A stretch of 64,000 nt of DNA from Sneathiellales bacterium (lineage in GTDB: Bacteria > Pseudomonadota > Alphaproteobacteria > JANQFL01): contig JANQFL010000110.1 in the NCBI GenBank assembly GCA_028277845.1, positions 1-64,000 of the forward strand, given 5' to 3'. A program made the position numbers and the translations under genes. Of this stretch, positions 40,894 to 49,361 are shown one piece after another (positions within the stretch are counted from its first letter, which is position 1; the number at the start of each line of letters is the position of its first letter). The notes under the pieces are model-generated. The model saw nothing but the letters and a program-made list of their open reading frames with translations, had not been told where the DNA came from and made no database searches.

Positions 40894-41654
40894 TGGTACC
40901 GAACGACAACCGTGTCGCCTGGATCACCGGCGCGGGCAAAGGGATAGGCCGCGCCCTGGCCGAACGCCTTGCGCGGGATGGATGGACCGTGGCCGCAAGT
41001 GCGCGGAGCGAGACCGACCTCGTCTGTCTTGCCGCGGTATGTCCGCCCGACAGCGTGCGGCCGGTGCCCTTCGATACGACCGTACCGCACGCCGCGGACA
41101 CGGCCATGGCGCGCATTGTCGAAGACATCGGTATTCCCGATCTGATCATTCTCAACGCCGGCACCCACAGGGCGACGCCGGTTGCCGGTTTCTCGGCGGA
41201 TGCGGCCCGCATGGTTATAGAAACCAACCTCTTGGGCACCATACATTGCCTGGACGCGGTCATGCCGCCGCTGATTAAACGGGGTAACGGACATATTGCC
41301 GTGATTGCGTCTCTGGCCGGCTATCGTGGTTTGCCGTATGCGTCCGCCTACGGCGCCAGCAAGGCCGGCCTGATCAACCTCTGCGAATCGTTGCGGCCCG
41401 AACTGGACCGCCACGGCGTACGGCTGACCCTCGTCAATCCGGGTTTCGTCAAGACGCCCCTGACCGATCTGAACGATTTTCCGATGCCGTTCTTGATTGA
41501 GGTCGAGGAGGCGGTGGACCATATTCTGCGAGGCCTGGAACGGTCCGCATTCGAAGTGGCTTTTCCCGGCCGGTTCGCCTGGTTGATGAAGCTGTTGCGC
41601 ATCGTGCCGTACCGCCTTTTCTTTACCGTGACCCGAAGGATGCTTCGCCCATGA
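40893..41654 (+). CDS. Short-chain dehydrogenase/reductase
   Basis: A 253-residue classical SDR. RVAWITGAGKGIGRALAERLARDGW is the TGxxxGIG cofactor motif, LIILNAGTHRATPV the NAG motif, and PYASAYGASKAGLINLCESL contains the YxxxK catalytic pair. The start is fixed at 40893, overlapping the DUF6134 stop as TGATG. SDRs recur in ECF11 regulons beside cyclopropane-synthase-like genes, so a lipid or aldehyde substrate is plausible but unproven. Confidence 0.85.
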   Translation: MVPNDNRVAWITGAGKGIGRALAERLARDGWTVAASARSETDLVCLAAVCPPDSVRPVPFDTTVPHAADTAMARIVEDIGIPDLIILNAGTHRATPVAGFSADAARMVIETNLLGTIHCLDAVMPPLIKRGNGHIAVIASLAGYRGLPYASAYGASKAGLINLCESLRPELDRHGVRLTLVNPGFVKTPLTDLNDFPMPFLIEVEEAVDHILRGLERSAFEVAFPGRFAWLMKLLRIVPYRLFFTVTRRMLRP

Positions 41655-42070
41655 CCACACCGCAGCAAGGGTACAAGCGGTTCCTCGAAAATTTGTCTTC
41701 CGATACATTGGGCGCGTTGCCGGACTACGTCACCGAAAACGTGCACTTCCAGGACCCGTTCAACGACGTGCACGGCGTCGAGGCCATGACCGAGGTCTTC
41801 CGGCACATGTTTGCCAATGTGGCGCACGTCCGTTTTCGGGTGCATCAGATCGCGGATCAAGGCGACATCTGTTTCATGGCCTGGACGTTCGAAGGCATAT
41901 TGCGCCGCGAGCCCTGGTCGTTCGACGGCACGAGTGTCCTGCGGTTCACGGAAGACGGTCGTGTGTCCGAACATATCGACTATTGGGATGCCGCCCGTCA
42001 CTTCTACGAGCGCCTGCCGGTCATTGGTTGGATGCTTGCCCGGCTGCGGCGGCGGCTGGCCGTTCGTTGA
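41651..42070 (+). CDS. SnoaL/NTF2-like protein of the ECF11 regulon
   Basis: A 139-residue NTF2-fold protein: YKRFLENLSSDTLGALPDYVTENVHFQDPFNDVHGVEAM, FRVHQIADQGDICFMAWTFEG and FTEDGRVSEHIDYWDAARHFYERLPVIGWMLARL. It overlaps the SDR by ATGA. In related clusters this gene accompanies the SDR and FAD oxidoreductase. The 3' end overlaps the convergent DUF3833 gene by 50 bases. Function unknown; ligand binding or isomerase-type chemistry is possible. Confidence 0.8.
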   Translation: MTTPQQGYKRFLENLSSDTLGALPDYVTENVHFQDPFNDVHGVEAMTEVFRHMFANVAHVRFRVHQIADQGDICFMAWTFEGILRREPWSFDGTSVLRFTEDGRVSEHIDYWDAARHFYERLPVIGWMLARLRRRLAVR

Positions 42071-42626
42071 CGGCGTGTTCGGTCAGGCCGACACGGGTTT
42101 CCGGCTTCATGAACGCAAGGGTCACGGTGCCGATTTCGATGCCCAGCTTGCTGACCCGGGCGCGGTTCAACAGCACGCCCGAGGGCTGATAGAACATCCA
42201 GTCGTTGAAATGCACTTTCATGGTGCCGTCGCCGACCTTCAGGTTCATGTCGTAACGCCAGTTCAGGGCGTTGCCGTGGGCCACGCCGTGCGCCACGCCG
42301 ATGACGTCGGCGGCCCGGCCTTCATAGGTGTTGGTTCCGGTCTTGCGGATGATCCAGACCCGCCGGTCGGTTTCGCCGTCGCTGTATCGGAATTGCTCGT
42401 CCAGAATCAGCGCCTGCCCATCCCACGTACCCGTGATGTCGACGGTGAACTGGCGCCGCAGTTTGCCGAACCGGTCTTCGAAAATTCCCCACGCCCGGGT
42501 CCGGCCGTCGAAATACCGCTCGATCAGCAGGCGCGGGGCGGTGTTCTTGAAGTCGATCGGCTTCATGCTCGTGCATCCAATGAGCGTCATCGCAGCGGTT
42601 AGCATCGTTACCAGGCGTGCCGTCAT
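42021..42626 (-). CDS. DUF3833 lipoprotein
   Basis: A 201-residue lipoprotein. MTARLVTMLTAAMTLIGCTS has a lipobox (LIGC), and the mature part with IERYFDGRTRAWGIFEDRFGKLRRQFTVDITGTWDGQ and FRYSDGETDRRVWIIRKTGTNTYEGRAADVIG is the DUF3833 signature. Start 42626 has GGAGGAGG upstream. It ends the operon that begins with the FAD oxidoreductase and probably sits in the envelope, where it may help in handling modified lipids. Confidence 0.85.
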   Translation of the reverse strand: MTARLVTMLTAAMTLIGCTSMKPIDFKNTAPRLLIERYFDGRTRAWGIFEDRFGKLRRQFTVDITGTWDGQALILDEQFRYSDGETDRRVWIIRKTGTNTYEGRAADVIGVAHGVAHGNALNWRYDMNLKVGDGTMKVHFNDWMFYQPSGVLLNRARVSKLGIEIGTVTLAFMKPETRVGLTEHAVNERPAAAAAGQASNQ

Positions 42627-44026
42627 CGGGCAGCCTCCTCCGGGCCAATGGTTGCTTGGCGGGTTTGGTGCAGCCGTCGGCGGATCAACGCATGGCGCCG
42701 AGGGGACAAGGGAAAGCGCCAAATCATCGCCACGGCTGCACCCTTTATTACGGCCGGCACGAGGGCATAGATCACAATCAGAACGTCGCGGCCCGCGTTA
42801 TCCTGCGTGCCCGGGTGAAACCCGAGGATTTCCAGGAGCGGCAGGGCCACGCCGACCGCCAGGGCGAGCGACAGTTTTGTGGCCATGCTCCATAAGGCGA
42901 ACTGCAATCCGGTACGGCGCCGGCCGAACCGCCAGGTGTCGTAGTCGACCACGTCCGCCTGGATGGCGGGCGGCAGGGCCAGGTCCGCGCCCAACGCCAT
43001 GCCGGTGATCACGCAGACGAGCGCAAAGCCCACAAATCCGCCCGCGGGAATCAGGGGGACGGTCGAGAATGCGGCGATGGCCATCACCATGGCCCAGCAC
43101 CACGCCCGGTGTTTGCCCATGACCCGGCTGATCGCCAGCCACGCCGGGATGGCGGCAATCGCCGAAACGAAATAGAGCAGGACGAACATGGACCGTGACT
43201 GTTCGCCTGCCGCCAGACCGTATTCGAGATAGAGAAAGAAAGTGCCGGCGGGAATGCCGTTGGCCATGCCGTTGAGGAACCAGGCGAACAACAGACGCAT
43301 GAACGGGCCGTTGCGGGTTAGGGTCGACCAGTCCTTCCGGATACGTCCGGTCGTTGAACGGCGCAGTCGCGGTCGCGGGATCGTTTTGTCGGGGACAATC
43401 CACAACATGGCCGGAATCACGGCGCACCCCAGGAGGATCGCGGTGACCGCGATCGCGCCGATCGACGCCCTTTCGCCGCCGCCGGTCCAGGTGATGCCGG
43501 CGGCGACCGCACCGGCAACGACAATCCCGAGCAGTGCGCAGCTTTCCCGCACGGCGGTGACGCGGGCCCGCTCGTGATAGTCGGCGCTCAGTTCCGCACC
43601 CCAGGCGGCATAGGGCACCGCGATCATGGTCCACCCCCCGTACAACGCCAGCAGCCAGACCAAAAGATACGTTCCGTCCACCACGGCCGGCGGATTGAGC
43701 ACCTTGTACAGACCGATGCCTGCGACCACACTGCCGACAGCGATCCACGGTTTCCGGTACTGCCCGCGCCAGGGCCAGCGGTCACTCGCGGCGCCGATGA
43801 GCGGGTCGGTCACCGTATCGAAAAGCCGGGCCAGCAACAGAACGGCACCGGTTGCCGACAGACCCAGACCCAGGTTCACGCCGTACATGGTCGGCAGATG
43901 GATGAACACCGGAATCGTCGGCAGGCTGATGACCAGCGCCGGCAAGGCGTAGGCCAGAAGGATCGGAAACGTCAGTCGGTCGCCGGCTCCGGCGTCATCG
44001 CCGCGCGAGGACATACTGGTAGACAT
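42623..44026 (-). CDS. GPH/MelB-type MFS transporter of the ECF11 regulon
   Basis: A 467-residue inner-membrane transporter of the glycoside-pentoside-hexuronide (MelB-like) family. LLLARLFDTVTDPLIGAASDRWPWRGQYRKPWI is the family signature, and MALGADLALPPAIQADVVDYDTWRFGRRRTG the second. Homologues in RpoE-ChrR regulons are annotated as cation symporters, some proposed to move lipids. It overlaps DUF3833 by four bases and the methyltransferase upstream by 32, consistent with coupled translation. ATG 44014 is an alternative start. Confidence 0.85.
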   Translation of the reverse strand: MSTSMSSRGDDAGAGDRLTFPILLAYALPALVISLPTIPVFIHLPTMYGVNLGLGLSATGAVLLLARLFDTVTDPLIGAASDRWPWRGQYRKPWIAVGSVVAGIGLYKVLNPPAVVDGTYLLVWLLALYGGWTMIAVPYAAWGAELSADYHERARVTAVRESCALLGIVVAGAVAAGITWTGGGERASIGAIAVTAILLGCAVIPAMLWIVPDKTIPRPRLRRSTTGRIRKDWSTLTRNGPFMRLLFAWFLNGMANGIPAGTFFLYLEYGLAAGEQSRSMFVLLYFVSAIAAIPAWLAISRVMGKHRAWCWAMVMAIAAFSTVPLIPAGGFVGFALVCVITGMALGADLALPPAIQADVVDYDTWRFGRRRTGLQFALWSMATKLSLALAVGVALPLLEILGFHPGTQDNAGRDVLIVIYALVPAVIKGAAVAMIWRFPLSPRRHALIRRRLHQTRQATIGPEEAAR

Positions 44027-45227
44027 CGGTCTTGCCGCCTTGGAAACCGGCCTCGCAATAACTCAAATAGTACTGCCATAGCCGATGGAACCGCCGGTCG
44101 AATCCGAATTGCTGAATGCGGGGCCAGTTGTCGAGGAACGCATTGCGCCAGCGGCGCAGGCTTTCCGCGTAGGACGGCCCGAATGCAAAGGCATCCTGGA
44201 TGAGAAAGCCACCCGCGTGCGCTGCTTCTCCGAATTTGGCCGGGCTGGGCAGCATGCCGCCGGGAAAGATATATCGTTGAATAAAGTCGGGATTGCGCCG
44301 GTAACCCTCGAAGGAGTCATCTCCGATCGTGATGACCTGCAGGGCGGCGTGCCCTCCCGGCTTCAGGCGGTCGCGCAAAACCGAAAAATAGGCCGGCCAG
44401 TTCTTTTCGCCCACGGCTTCGAACATTTCGATCGATACGATTTTGTCGAAGCTGCCGGAAACGTCGCGGTAGTCCTGCAATTTGATCGTGACCCGGTCTG
44501 CCATTCCCGCCTTGGCCATGCGTGCGCGGGCGAAAGCCGCCTGTTCGGTCGACAGTGTCAGCCCGGTGACGTGGCAGCCGAATTCCGCGGCGGCCATTTC
44601 GGCGAAACCGCCCCAGCCGCAGCCGATTTCCAGTACCCGTTCGCCCGGTTTCAGGTTCAACTGATGGGCCAGGCGCAGATATTTCCGCCGCTGGGCGGAG
44701 GCATGGTTTTCCCCGGGCGACGCGAAAAGCCCGGACGAGTAGGACATCGAACTGTCCAGCCAGTGCCGGTAGAAATCGTTGCCGAGATCGTAATGGGCGG
44801 CGATGTTGCGCCGGCTGCCGCGCCGTGTGTTGGCGCGTCCGGCGTGATGGAGACGTGCCGCCACGGCCGTCCACCAGGGGCGCCGGAGGGCGCCGGATAT
44901 GGCGGCTTCGTTTTCCACGCCAAGGCGCAATACGCTGGTGAGGTCCGGCGTCTCCCAGTCTCCGGCAATGTAGCCCTCCGCCAAACCCATATCGCCGGAT
45001 ACGAGGATCCGGGATATGGCGCGCAGGCGGTTGATGCGCACATCCGCGCGTGGACCGGCGCGGTGGCCTGAATATGTTCGGGGTAAACCCGATGGGAGGG
45101 TCACGGTCAGCTCCCCCGCCTCCAGGCCGCCGAGCCATCTGGAGAGCACGATTTCCGCAATGTGGGAACGTCGACCCGCGCCGCGCGCAAGGGTTTGGTG
45201 GACCGTTTGACTGATCGTGGACTCCAT
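43995..45227 (-). CDS. cfa: Cyclopropane-fatty-acyl-phospholipid synthase-family methyltransferase
   Basis: A 410-residue SAM-dependent fatty-acyl methyltransferase. The N-terminal lipid-binding part includes ISRILVSGDMGLAEGYIAGDWETPDLTSVL; the catalytic part has AAHYDLGNDFYRHWLDSSMSYSSGLF, VLEIGCGWGGFAEMAA (SAM motif) and IVSIEMFEAVGEKNWPAYF. In Rhodobacter the equivalent genes respond to singlet oxygen, and a family member makes methylated/furan fatty acids rather than cyclopropanes, so the product is open. It follows DUF1365 by 12 bases. Confidence 0.85.
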   Translation of the reverse strand: MESTISQTVHQTLARGAGRRSHIAEIVLSRWLGGLEAGELTVTLPSGLPRTYSGHRAGPRADVRINRLRAISRILVSGDMGLAEGYIAGDWETPDLTSVLRLGVENEAAISGALRRPWWTAVAARLHHAGRANTRRGSRRNIAAHYDLGNDFYRHWLDSSMSYSSGLFASPGENHASAQRRKYLRLAHQLNLKPGERVLEIGCGWGGFAEMAAAEFGCHVTGLTLSTEQAAFARARMAKAGMADRVTIKLQDYRDVSGSFDKIVSIEMFEAVGEKNWPAYFSVLRDRLKPGGHAALQVITIGDDSFEGYRRNPDFIQRYIFPGGMLPSPAKFGEAAHAGGFLIQDAFAFGPSYAESLRRWRNAFLDNWPRIQQFGFDRRFHRLWQYYLSYCEAGFQGGKTDVYQYVLARR

Positions 45228-45239
45228 CTGAACGAGCTC

Positions 45240-46031
45240 TCAATATCGGGATGACTGCATTGGGCCGGCGCTACTTTGCACGGGCTGCCGGGCCGCTTCA
45301 TGGCGGAAAACGCGAAGCCCTTTCAGGAACAGCTTCAGTGCATGCCAATGAATGGCCGCGGTGACCTTGAGGGTCATAAAGGGGAACGCGGCCAGTAATC
45401 GCGCGAGTACGGCGTCGTCGAATGGCTGCCTGGTCCCGCGGAAGGACGCCGCCAACAACAGGCCGTCGGTGTCTTCCTGTCTGATGACGATATTGACCGT
45501 CGTATCCGGGGGCAGAATACGAAAGTGATAATCGGCGTCAGGCCCGACAAAGGGCGAGACATACAGGTGTTTCCCGCAACGCTGTTTGATGACGCCCTGC
45601 TGTGCGGCGTCGACCGGAATGACATATGTGTGGCGTTCCTTGAAGGTGTTGCACACTTCGTAAAGGATGGCCATGAGGCCGCCGTCACGGCGATAGCAAA
45701 AGTACGTGCTCAAGGGATTGAACACGTAACCGAATATGCGCGGGTAACACAGCAGCCGAATCGCTCCGCCGTCGACGGGTAGTCCGGCTGAATGAAGGTG
45801 CCGTTCGACCCACGGACGCAGCGGTTCGCCCGTCAGGGGGCCATGGTCACGGTCGTAGAAGGACAGCGGACGAGGTCTGTTGTAGCCGAACATACGGGAC
45901 TGCCGGTCGATCGCGGGCAGTTCGTCCAGATCGAGCAGCAGCGAAAAGACGCGGTAGCGCAAATAGTGTCGTTTTGGCCGGAAGCGTTTGTGAACGACCT
46001 CCCCGCGATATACGGCGCTGTAGTCGCTCAT
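45240..46031 (-). CDS. DUF1365 family protein
   Basis: A 263-residue protein that always travels with Cfa-like and FAD oxidoreductase genes. SAVYRGEVVHKRFRPKRHYLRYRVFSLLLDLDEL, RLLCYPRIFGYVFNPLSTYFCYRRDG and CGKHLYVSPFVGPDADYHFRILPP are DUF1365 signatures. Start 46031 overlaps the FAD gene stop by four bases. It probably works on the same fatty-acid modification pathway; the biochemical step is unknown. Confidence 0.88.
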   Translation of the reverse strand: MSDYSAVYRGEVVHKRFRPKRHYLRYRVFSLLLDLDELPAIDRQSRMFGYNRPRPLSFYDRDHGPLTGEPLRPWVERHLHSAGLPVDGGAIRLLCYPRIFGYVFNPLSTYFCYRRDGGLMAILYEVCNTFKERHTYVIPVDAAQQGVIKQRCGKHLYVSPFVGPDADYHFRILPPDTTVNIVIRQEDTDGLLLAASFRGTRQPFDDAVLARLLAAFPFMTLKVTAAIHWHALKLFLKGLRVFRHEAARQPVQSSAGPMQSSRY

Positions 46032-47419
46032 GCCGTGATCGCCAAATCGGTTTCGGTGATACGGATGCGGCCGTTTTCCCCGGGCACCGTCCACGGACGG
46101 CGTTCGCCACCCAGCCGTTCGGCGACCGCAAGGCCCGATTGCAAGGCGTCTTCATGAAAGCCATGGCCGAAATAGCTGCCGCAGAACCAAGTTCGCCGTC
46201 TTCCCTGCAGCGACCAAAGGTCCTGTTGCGACCGCAACGCTTGCCGGTCGAAATAGGGGTGCGTGTAATTAAACGTTTGAATGACGGTCCCCGGGGCCGG
46301 ATCGTGGACCGGGTTCAACGTCACGAAGACCTGTTCATGGCAGGGAAGCGATTGCAGCCGGTTCATCCAGTAGGTTACGCACAGGGCGGTATCATCGTGC
46401 GGCTTCACGCCTTCGATGAAATTCCAGCTCGACCAGACACGGCGCCGTTTCGGCATCAGAGTCGGGTCCCGGTGCAGCACGGCGCGGTTTTCCGTATAGC
46501 GCCAGCAACCGAGGATGCGGTCTTCCAAAGGATCAGGGTCAGCCAGCAGGCGATAGGCCTGATCGGCATGGGTGGCGACAACCACATGATCGAACTGCTG
46601 CACCGCGCCGAATTCGTCCGCGACGGTGACGCCGTTGGGTCCACGCCTGATCGCGCGTACGCCGCCAAATCGAATGCGATCCCTGTACGGGGCGGTGAGA
46701 CGCGCGACATACGCCTTGCTACCACCATCCACCGTGCGCCATTGCGGGCGCCGCTGCAATTCGAGCAGTCCATGGCTGACAAAAAAACGGATAAACGATT
46801 TCGCGGGATAGGCTTCCATGTCCGCGGGCGTGGTTGACCAGATCGCCGCGCCCATCGGCAGCAGGTGGTCACGAATGAACCGCGTGCCGTAGCCGTGCCG
46901 GCGCAGATACGTGCCGAAGGATAATTCCTCGGCGTTCGCGTCGTCCAGAAGGGCGGGCGCTTCGCGGTAGAAGCGCAGCAGTTCGCGAATCATCCGCCAA
47001 AACCGCGGCCGAACGACGTTCCTGCGCTGACCAAGCAGCCCGTTCGGACCCGTGCCCGAATATTCGAACGCGCCGCCGGCCAGTGACGCGGAGAACGACA
47101 TGTCGCTGGCCTTGGTCGGCACACCCAGATGCGCGAAAAGGGCGGTCAAATTGGGATAATTGCGTTCATTGTAGACGATGAACCCGGTATCGACGGGCAC
47201 CGTGCCGGATCGTGTGGACATTTCGACCGTATTGGAATGCCCGCCGATGCGCGGTTCCCGTTCATAGACCGTGACATGATGGTTGCGCGACAGCATCCAT
47301 GCGGATGCCATGCCCGCGATTCCCGTGCCGATGACGGCGATATTCAATCGCGGTTTGCTTATGGGAACAATTTGGTTCAAGGGTCTGCACTCTTGTTGGC
47401 CGGCGGGGCGCACCGGCAT
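46028..47419 (-). CDS. FAD-dependent oxidoreductase (amine-oxidase/desaturase-like)
   Basis: A 463-residue flavoprotein. RLNIAVIGTGIAGMASAWMLSRNHHVTVYEREPRIGGHSNTVE is the FAD-binding Rossmann motif with GG-doublet. The remainder (VDTGFIVYNERNYPNLTALFAHLGV, WSSWNFIEGVKPHDD, CGSYFGHGFHEDALQSGLAVAE) is typical of the family linked to Cfa/DUF1365 pairs. It opens a five-gene operon and is the first gene behind the minus-strand ECF11 promoter. The predicted leader is short; a TTG at 47380 is an alternative start. Confidence 0.82.
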   Translation of the reverse strand: MPVRPAGQQECRPLNQIVPISKPRLNIAVIGTGIAGMASAWMLSRNHHVTVYEREPRIGGHSNTVEMSTRSGTVPVDTGFIVYNERNYPNLTALFAHLGVPTKASDMSFSASLAGGAFEYSGTGPNGLLGQRRNVVRPRFWRMIRELLRFYREAPALLDDANAEELSFGTYLRRHGYGTRFIRDHLLPMGAAIWSTTPADMEAYPAKSFIRFFVSHGLLELQRRPQWRTVDGGSKAYVARLTAPYRDRIRFGGVRAIRRGPNGVTVADEFGAVQQFDHVVVATHADQAYRLLADPDPLEDRILGCWRYTENRAVLHRDPTLMPKRRRVWSSWNFIEGVKPHDDTALCVTYWMNRLQSLPCHEQVFVTLNPVHDPAPGTVIQTFNYTHPYFDRQALRSQQDLWSLQGRRRTWFCGSYFGHGFHEDALQSGLAVAERLGGERRPWTVPGENGRIRITETDLAITA

Positions 47420-47437
47420 CCGCGTTCAGATGAATAT

Positions 47438-47466
47438 GTCTACGGCCGTTGTCCTTGATTGGATCA
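47438..47466 (-). promoter_or_regulatory. ECF11 promoter for the FAD oxidoreductase operon
   Basis: On the minus strand TGATCC (47466-47461) is followed after exactly 18 bases by TAGAC (47442-47438). Together with the plus-strand promoter at 47489 it makes a divergent pair of the same sigma-factor signature, with the -35 boxes facing each other across 22 bases. Confidence 0.78.
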
Positions 47467-47488
47467 CTCGAAATTACGCCATTCCGGG

Positions 47489-47517
47489 TGATCCACGGGA
47501 AAGCCGGCAACGTAGAC
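47489..47517 (+). promoter_or_regulatory. ECF11 promoter for rpoE-chrR (autoregulation)
   Basis: TGATCC (47489-47494), 18 bases, TAGAC (47513-47517), identical in boxes and spacing to the divergent minus-strand promoter. It lies upstream of the sigma gene, predicting positive autoregulation of the sigma/anti-sigma operon. Confidence 0.8.
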
Positions 47518-47597
47518 GTAATATGGATGCATCATGCACGCTTCGCCGCTCAACCGCGGAATTGGTATCAAATGGCCGTCCGGCTTATGCTGATCGC

Positions 47598-48212
47598 ATG
47601 GGACAACGGCGTCCGCGTCCAGGCGAACTGTCGGCGGTCACCCACGGAAGCAATGCGAGGAAAAGCACTATCGATCAGTTGGATCAGTGGATTGCCGCGG
47701 TGGCCGATGCTCAGGATCGCTCTGCTTTTGCGGCCCTGTTCGAACATTTCGCGCCCCGCATCAACGCTTTTCTTCAGCGCCAAGGGAGCGATCCGGCGCA
47801 GGCGGAAGAGGTTGTGCAGGAAACCATGGTCAATGTTTGGCGCAAGGCAAGCCTGTTCGATCCCGCGCGCGCTTCCGCATCGACATGGGTGTTCACGATC
47901 GCGCGCAATTTACGCATCGACATGATTCGCAAGGCAAGCCGGCCCGAGCCGGACATGATGGATCCGGCCTTCGTGCCCGATGCCGATCCGCCACCCGAGG
48001 AGATCATCGTCCGCAATCAAACAGCCGGCCGGCTGAAGGACGCCGTCGCCAAACTGCCGCAGGCGCAGCAGGATGTTTTGCGCCTGGCCTTCTTCGAGGA
48101 AAAGGCGCACCCGCAAGTGGCCGAGGAACTGGATATCCCGCTCGGCACGGTCAAGTCGCGGATCCGCCTGGCATTCAAGAGTATCCGCTCCGAGTTTGGA
48201 GATCCGTCATGA
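47598..48212 (+). CDS. rpoE: ECF11 sigma factor, RpoE of the RpoE-ChrR pair
   Basis: A 204-residue extracytoplasmic-function sigma factor. Region 2: AFAALFEHFAPRINAFLQRQGSDPAQAEEVVQETMVNVWRKASLFDPARASASTWVFTIARNLRIDMIRK. Region 4: AVAKLPQAQQDVLRLAFFEEKAHPQVAEELDIPLGTVKSRIRLAFKSIR. Pairing with ChrR defines the ECF11 group that answers singlet oxygen and some peroxides in Rhodobacter. The track ORF starts upstream of the promoter; ATG 47598 is used, though its ribosome site is weak. The stop overlaps chrR by ATGA. Confidence 0.88.
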   Translation: MGQRRPRPGELSAVTHGSNARKSTIDQLDQWIAAVADAQDRSAFAALFEHFAPRINAFLQRQGSDPAQAEEVVQETMVNVWRKASLFDPARASASTWVFTIARNLRIDMIRKASRPEPDMMDPAFVPDADPPPEEIIVRNQTAGRLKDAVAKLPQAQQDVLRLAFFEEKAHPQVAEELDIPLGTVKSRIRLAFKSIRSEFGDPS

Positions 48213-48871
48213 GTATTCATCACCACCCGAGCGAAGAACTCCTGCTCGATTATGCCGCCGGTGCCTTGGGCGAGGCATGGAGTCTGGCCGTTGCCACGCA
48301 TCTGGCCTTGTGCCCCGCTTGCCGCCGGACGGTTGGCCGGATGGAAGCCGTCGGTGGCAAGCTGTTGGATGACATCGCGCCGCAGCCGCTGACCGATTCG
48401 GCACGGGACGCCGTGATGGCGCGGCTGGACGAACCGGTCGGGAAGCCGGAATCGATCGCGCCGGCAGCGCCGGCCGGCGGTTCGGTTCCGCATCTGCCGC
48501 GGCCGTTGCGGGATTATGTCGGCGGCGATACGGATGCGGTGGCGTGGCGGCGCCTGGGATTGGGTGCCTATCAGGCACTTATTCTGACCGGCGACGATAA
48601 CGTTACGGCACGGCTGTTGCGTATTCCGGCCGGAAAACCGGTGCCGACCCATACGCACAACGGTCTCGAATTGACGCTCGTACTGTGCGGGGCGTTTTCC
48701 GACGCGACCGGCCATTATGGCCGGGGCGACCTGCAGGAAGCGGACGAAAACCTGGAACACCGGCCGCACGCCACACCCGAGGAGGACTGCATCTGCCTGG
48801 CGGTCACCGACGCGCCGTTGCGGTTTTCCAGCTTCGCCGCCCGGATGGTTCAGCCGTTTATCGGAATATGA
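48209..48871 (+). CDS. chrR: ChrR-type zinc-binding anti-sigma factor with cupin domain
   Basis: A 220-residue anti-sigma factor. The N-terminal zinc ligands fall at H6, H31, C35 and C38 (HHHPSEELL; THLALCPAC), the same positions as in Rhodobacter ChrR. The C-terminal cupin domain has H148-x-H150-x3-E154 (PTHTHNGLELTLVL) for a second zinc. The N-domain holds the sigma factor inactive; the cupin is needed to release it upon singlet oxygen. It starts inside the sigma stop codon, giving fixed stoichiometry. Confidence 0.92.
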   Translation: MSIHHHPSEELLLDYAAGALGEAWSLAVATHLALCPACRRTVGRMEAVGGKLLDDIAPQPLTDSARDAVMARLDEPVGKPESIAPAAPAGGSVPHLPRPLRDYVGGDTDAVAWRRLGLGAYQALILTGDDNVTARLLRIPAGKPVPTHTHNGLELTLVLCGAFSDATGHYGRGDLQEADENLEHRPHATPEEDCICLAVTDAPLRFSSFAARMVQPFIGI

Positions 48872-48893
48872 ACCGGCGGCTTTCGGCGCGCGT

Positions 48894-49286
48894 CTAAACC
48901 GCGAAAACCTGGACGCCGACAAGCACCAGCCCCAGGGTGGCGAAGTTCCAGCTGAACGTGCGCAGCCAGGGAATGCCCATGGCGTAGAGCGGCAGATACA
49001 GCACCCGCCCGCCCAGATAGAGGCCGGCGCCCCATGTGCTGAGGTGACCGCTGGTGCCGGTTACATGAACGACCAGGATGCAGGCGGCAAACAACGGGAA
49101 GGTTTCGAGAAAGTTCCACTGGGCCCGATGGAACCGCCCGACCAGACCTTGGCGGGGACGCGCCTCATCCCGTGGGCCGACGGTATAGGCGTTGCCTTCC
49201 TGCGCCTTGTAGAGAAAGGACGACAGGGAAAGATGGATCAACCCCAAAAGTACGGCGCCGAGCAGGGTCCATAACTCGAAGGTCAT
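48894..49286 (-). CDS. MAPEG-family membrane protein
   Basis: A 130-residue membrane protein with four predicted helices. FLYKAQEGNAYTVGPRDEARP, VGRFHRAQWNFLETFPLFAACILVV and GAGLYLGGRVLYLPLYAMGIPWLRTF match MAPEG (microsomal glutathione transferase/leukotriene synthase-like) proteins. Role may be conjugation of lipid peroxides with glutathione, which would suit the nearby oxidative-stress genes. No ECF11 promoter was found before it. Confidence 0.82.
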   Translation of the reverse strand: MTFELWTLLGAVLLGLIHLSLSSFLYKAQEGNAYTVGPRDEARPRQGLVGRFHRAQWNFLETFPLFAACILVVHVTGTSGHLSTWGAGLYLGGRVLYLPLYAMGIPWLRTFSWNFATLGLVLVGVQVFAV

Positions 49287-49361
49287 CGCTGGCGAACGCC
49301 CCGGCCGTTGTTTCAGTTCGTGGCGCGCAGGTTACAGAACGGATTTCGGATTGCAAACCGC

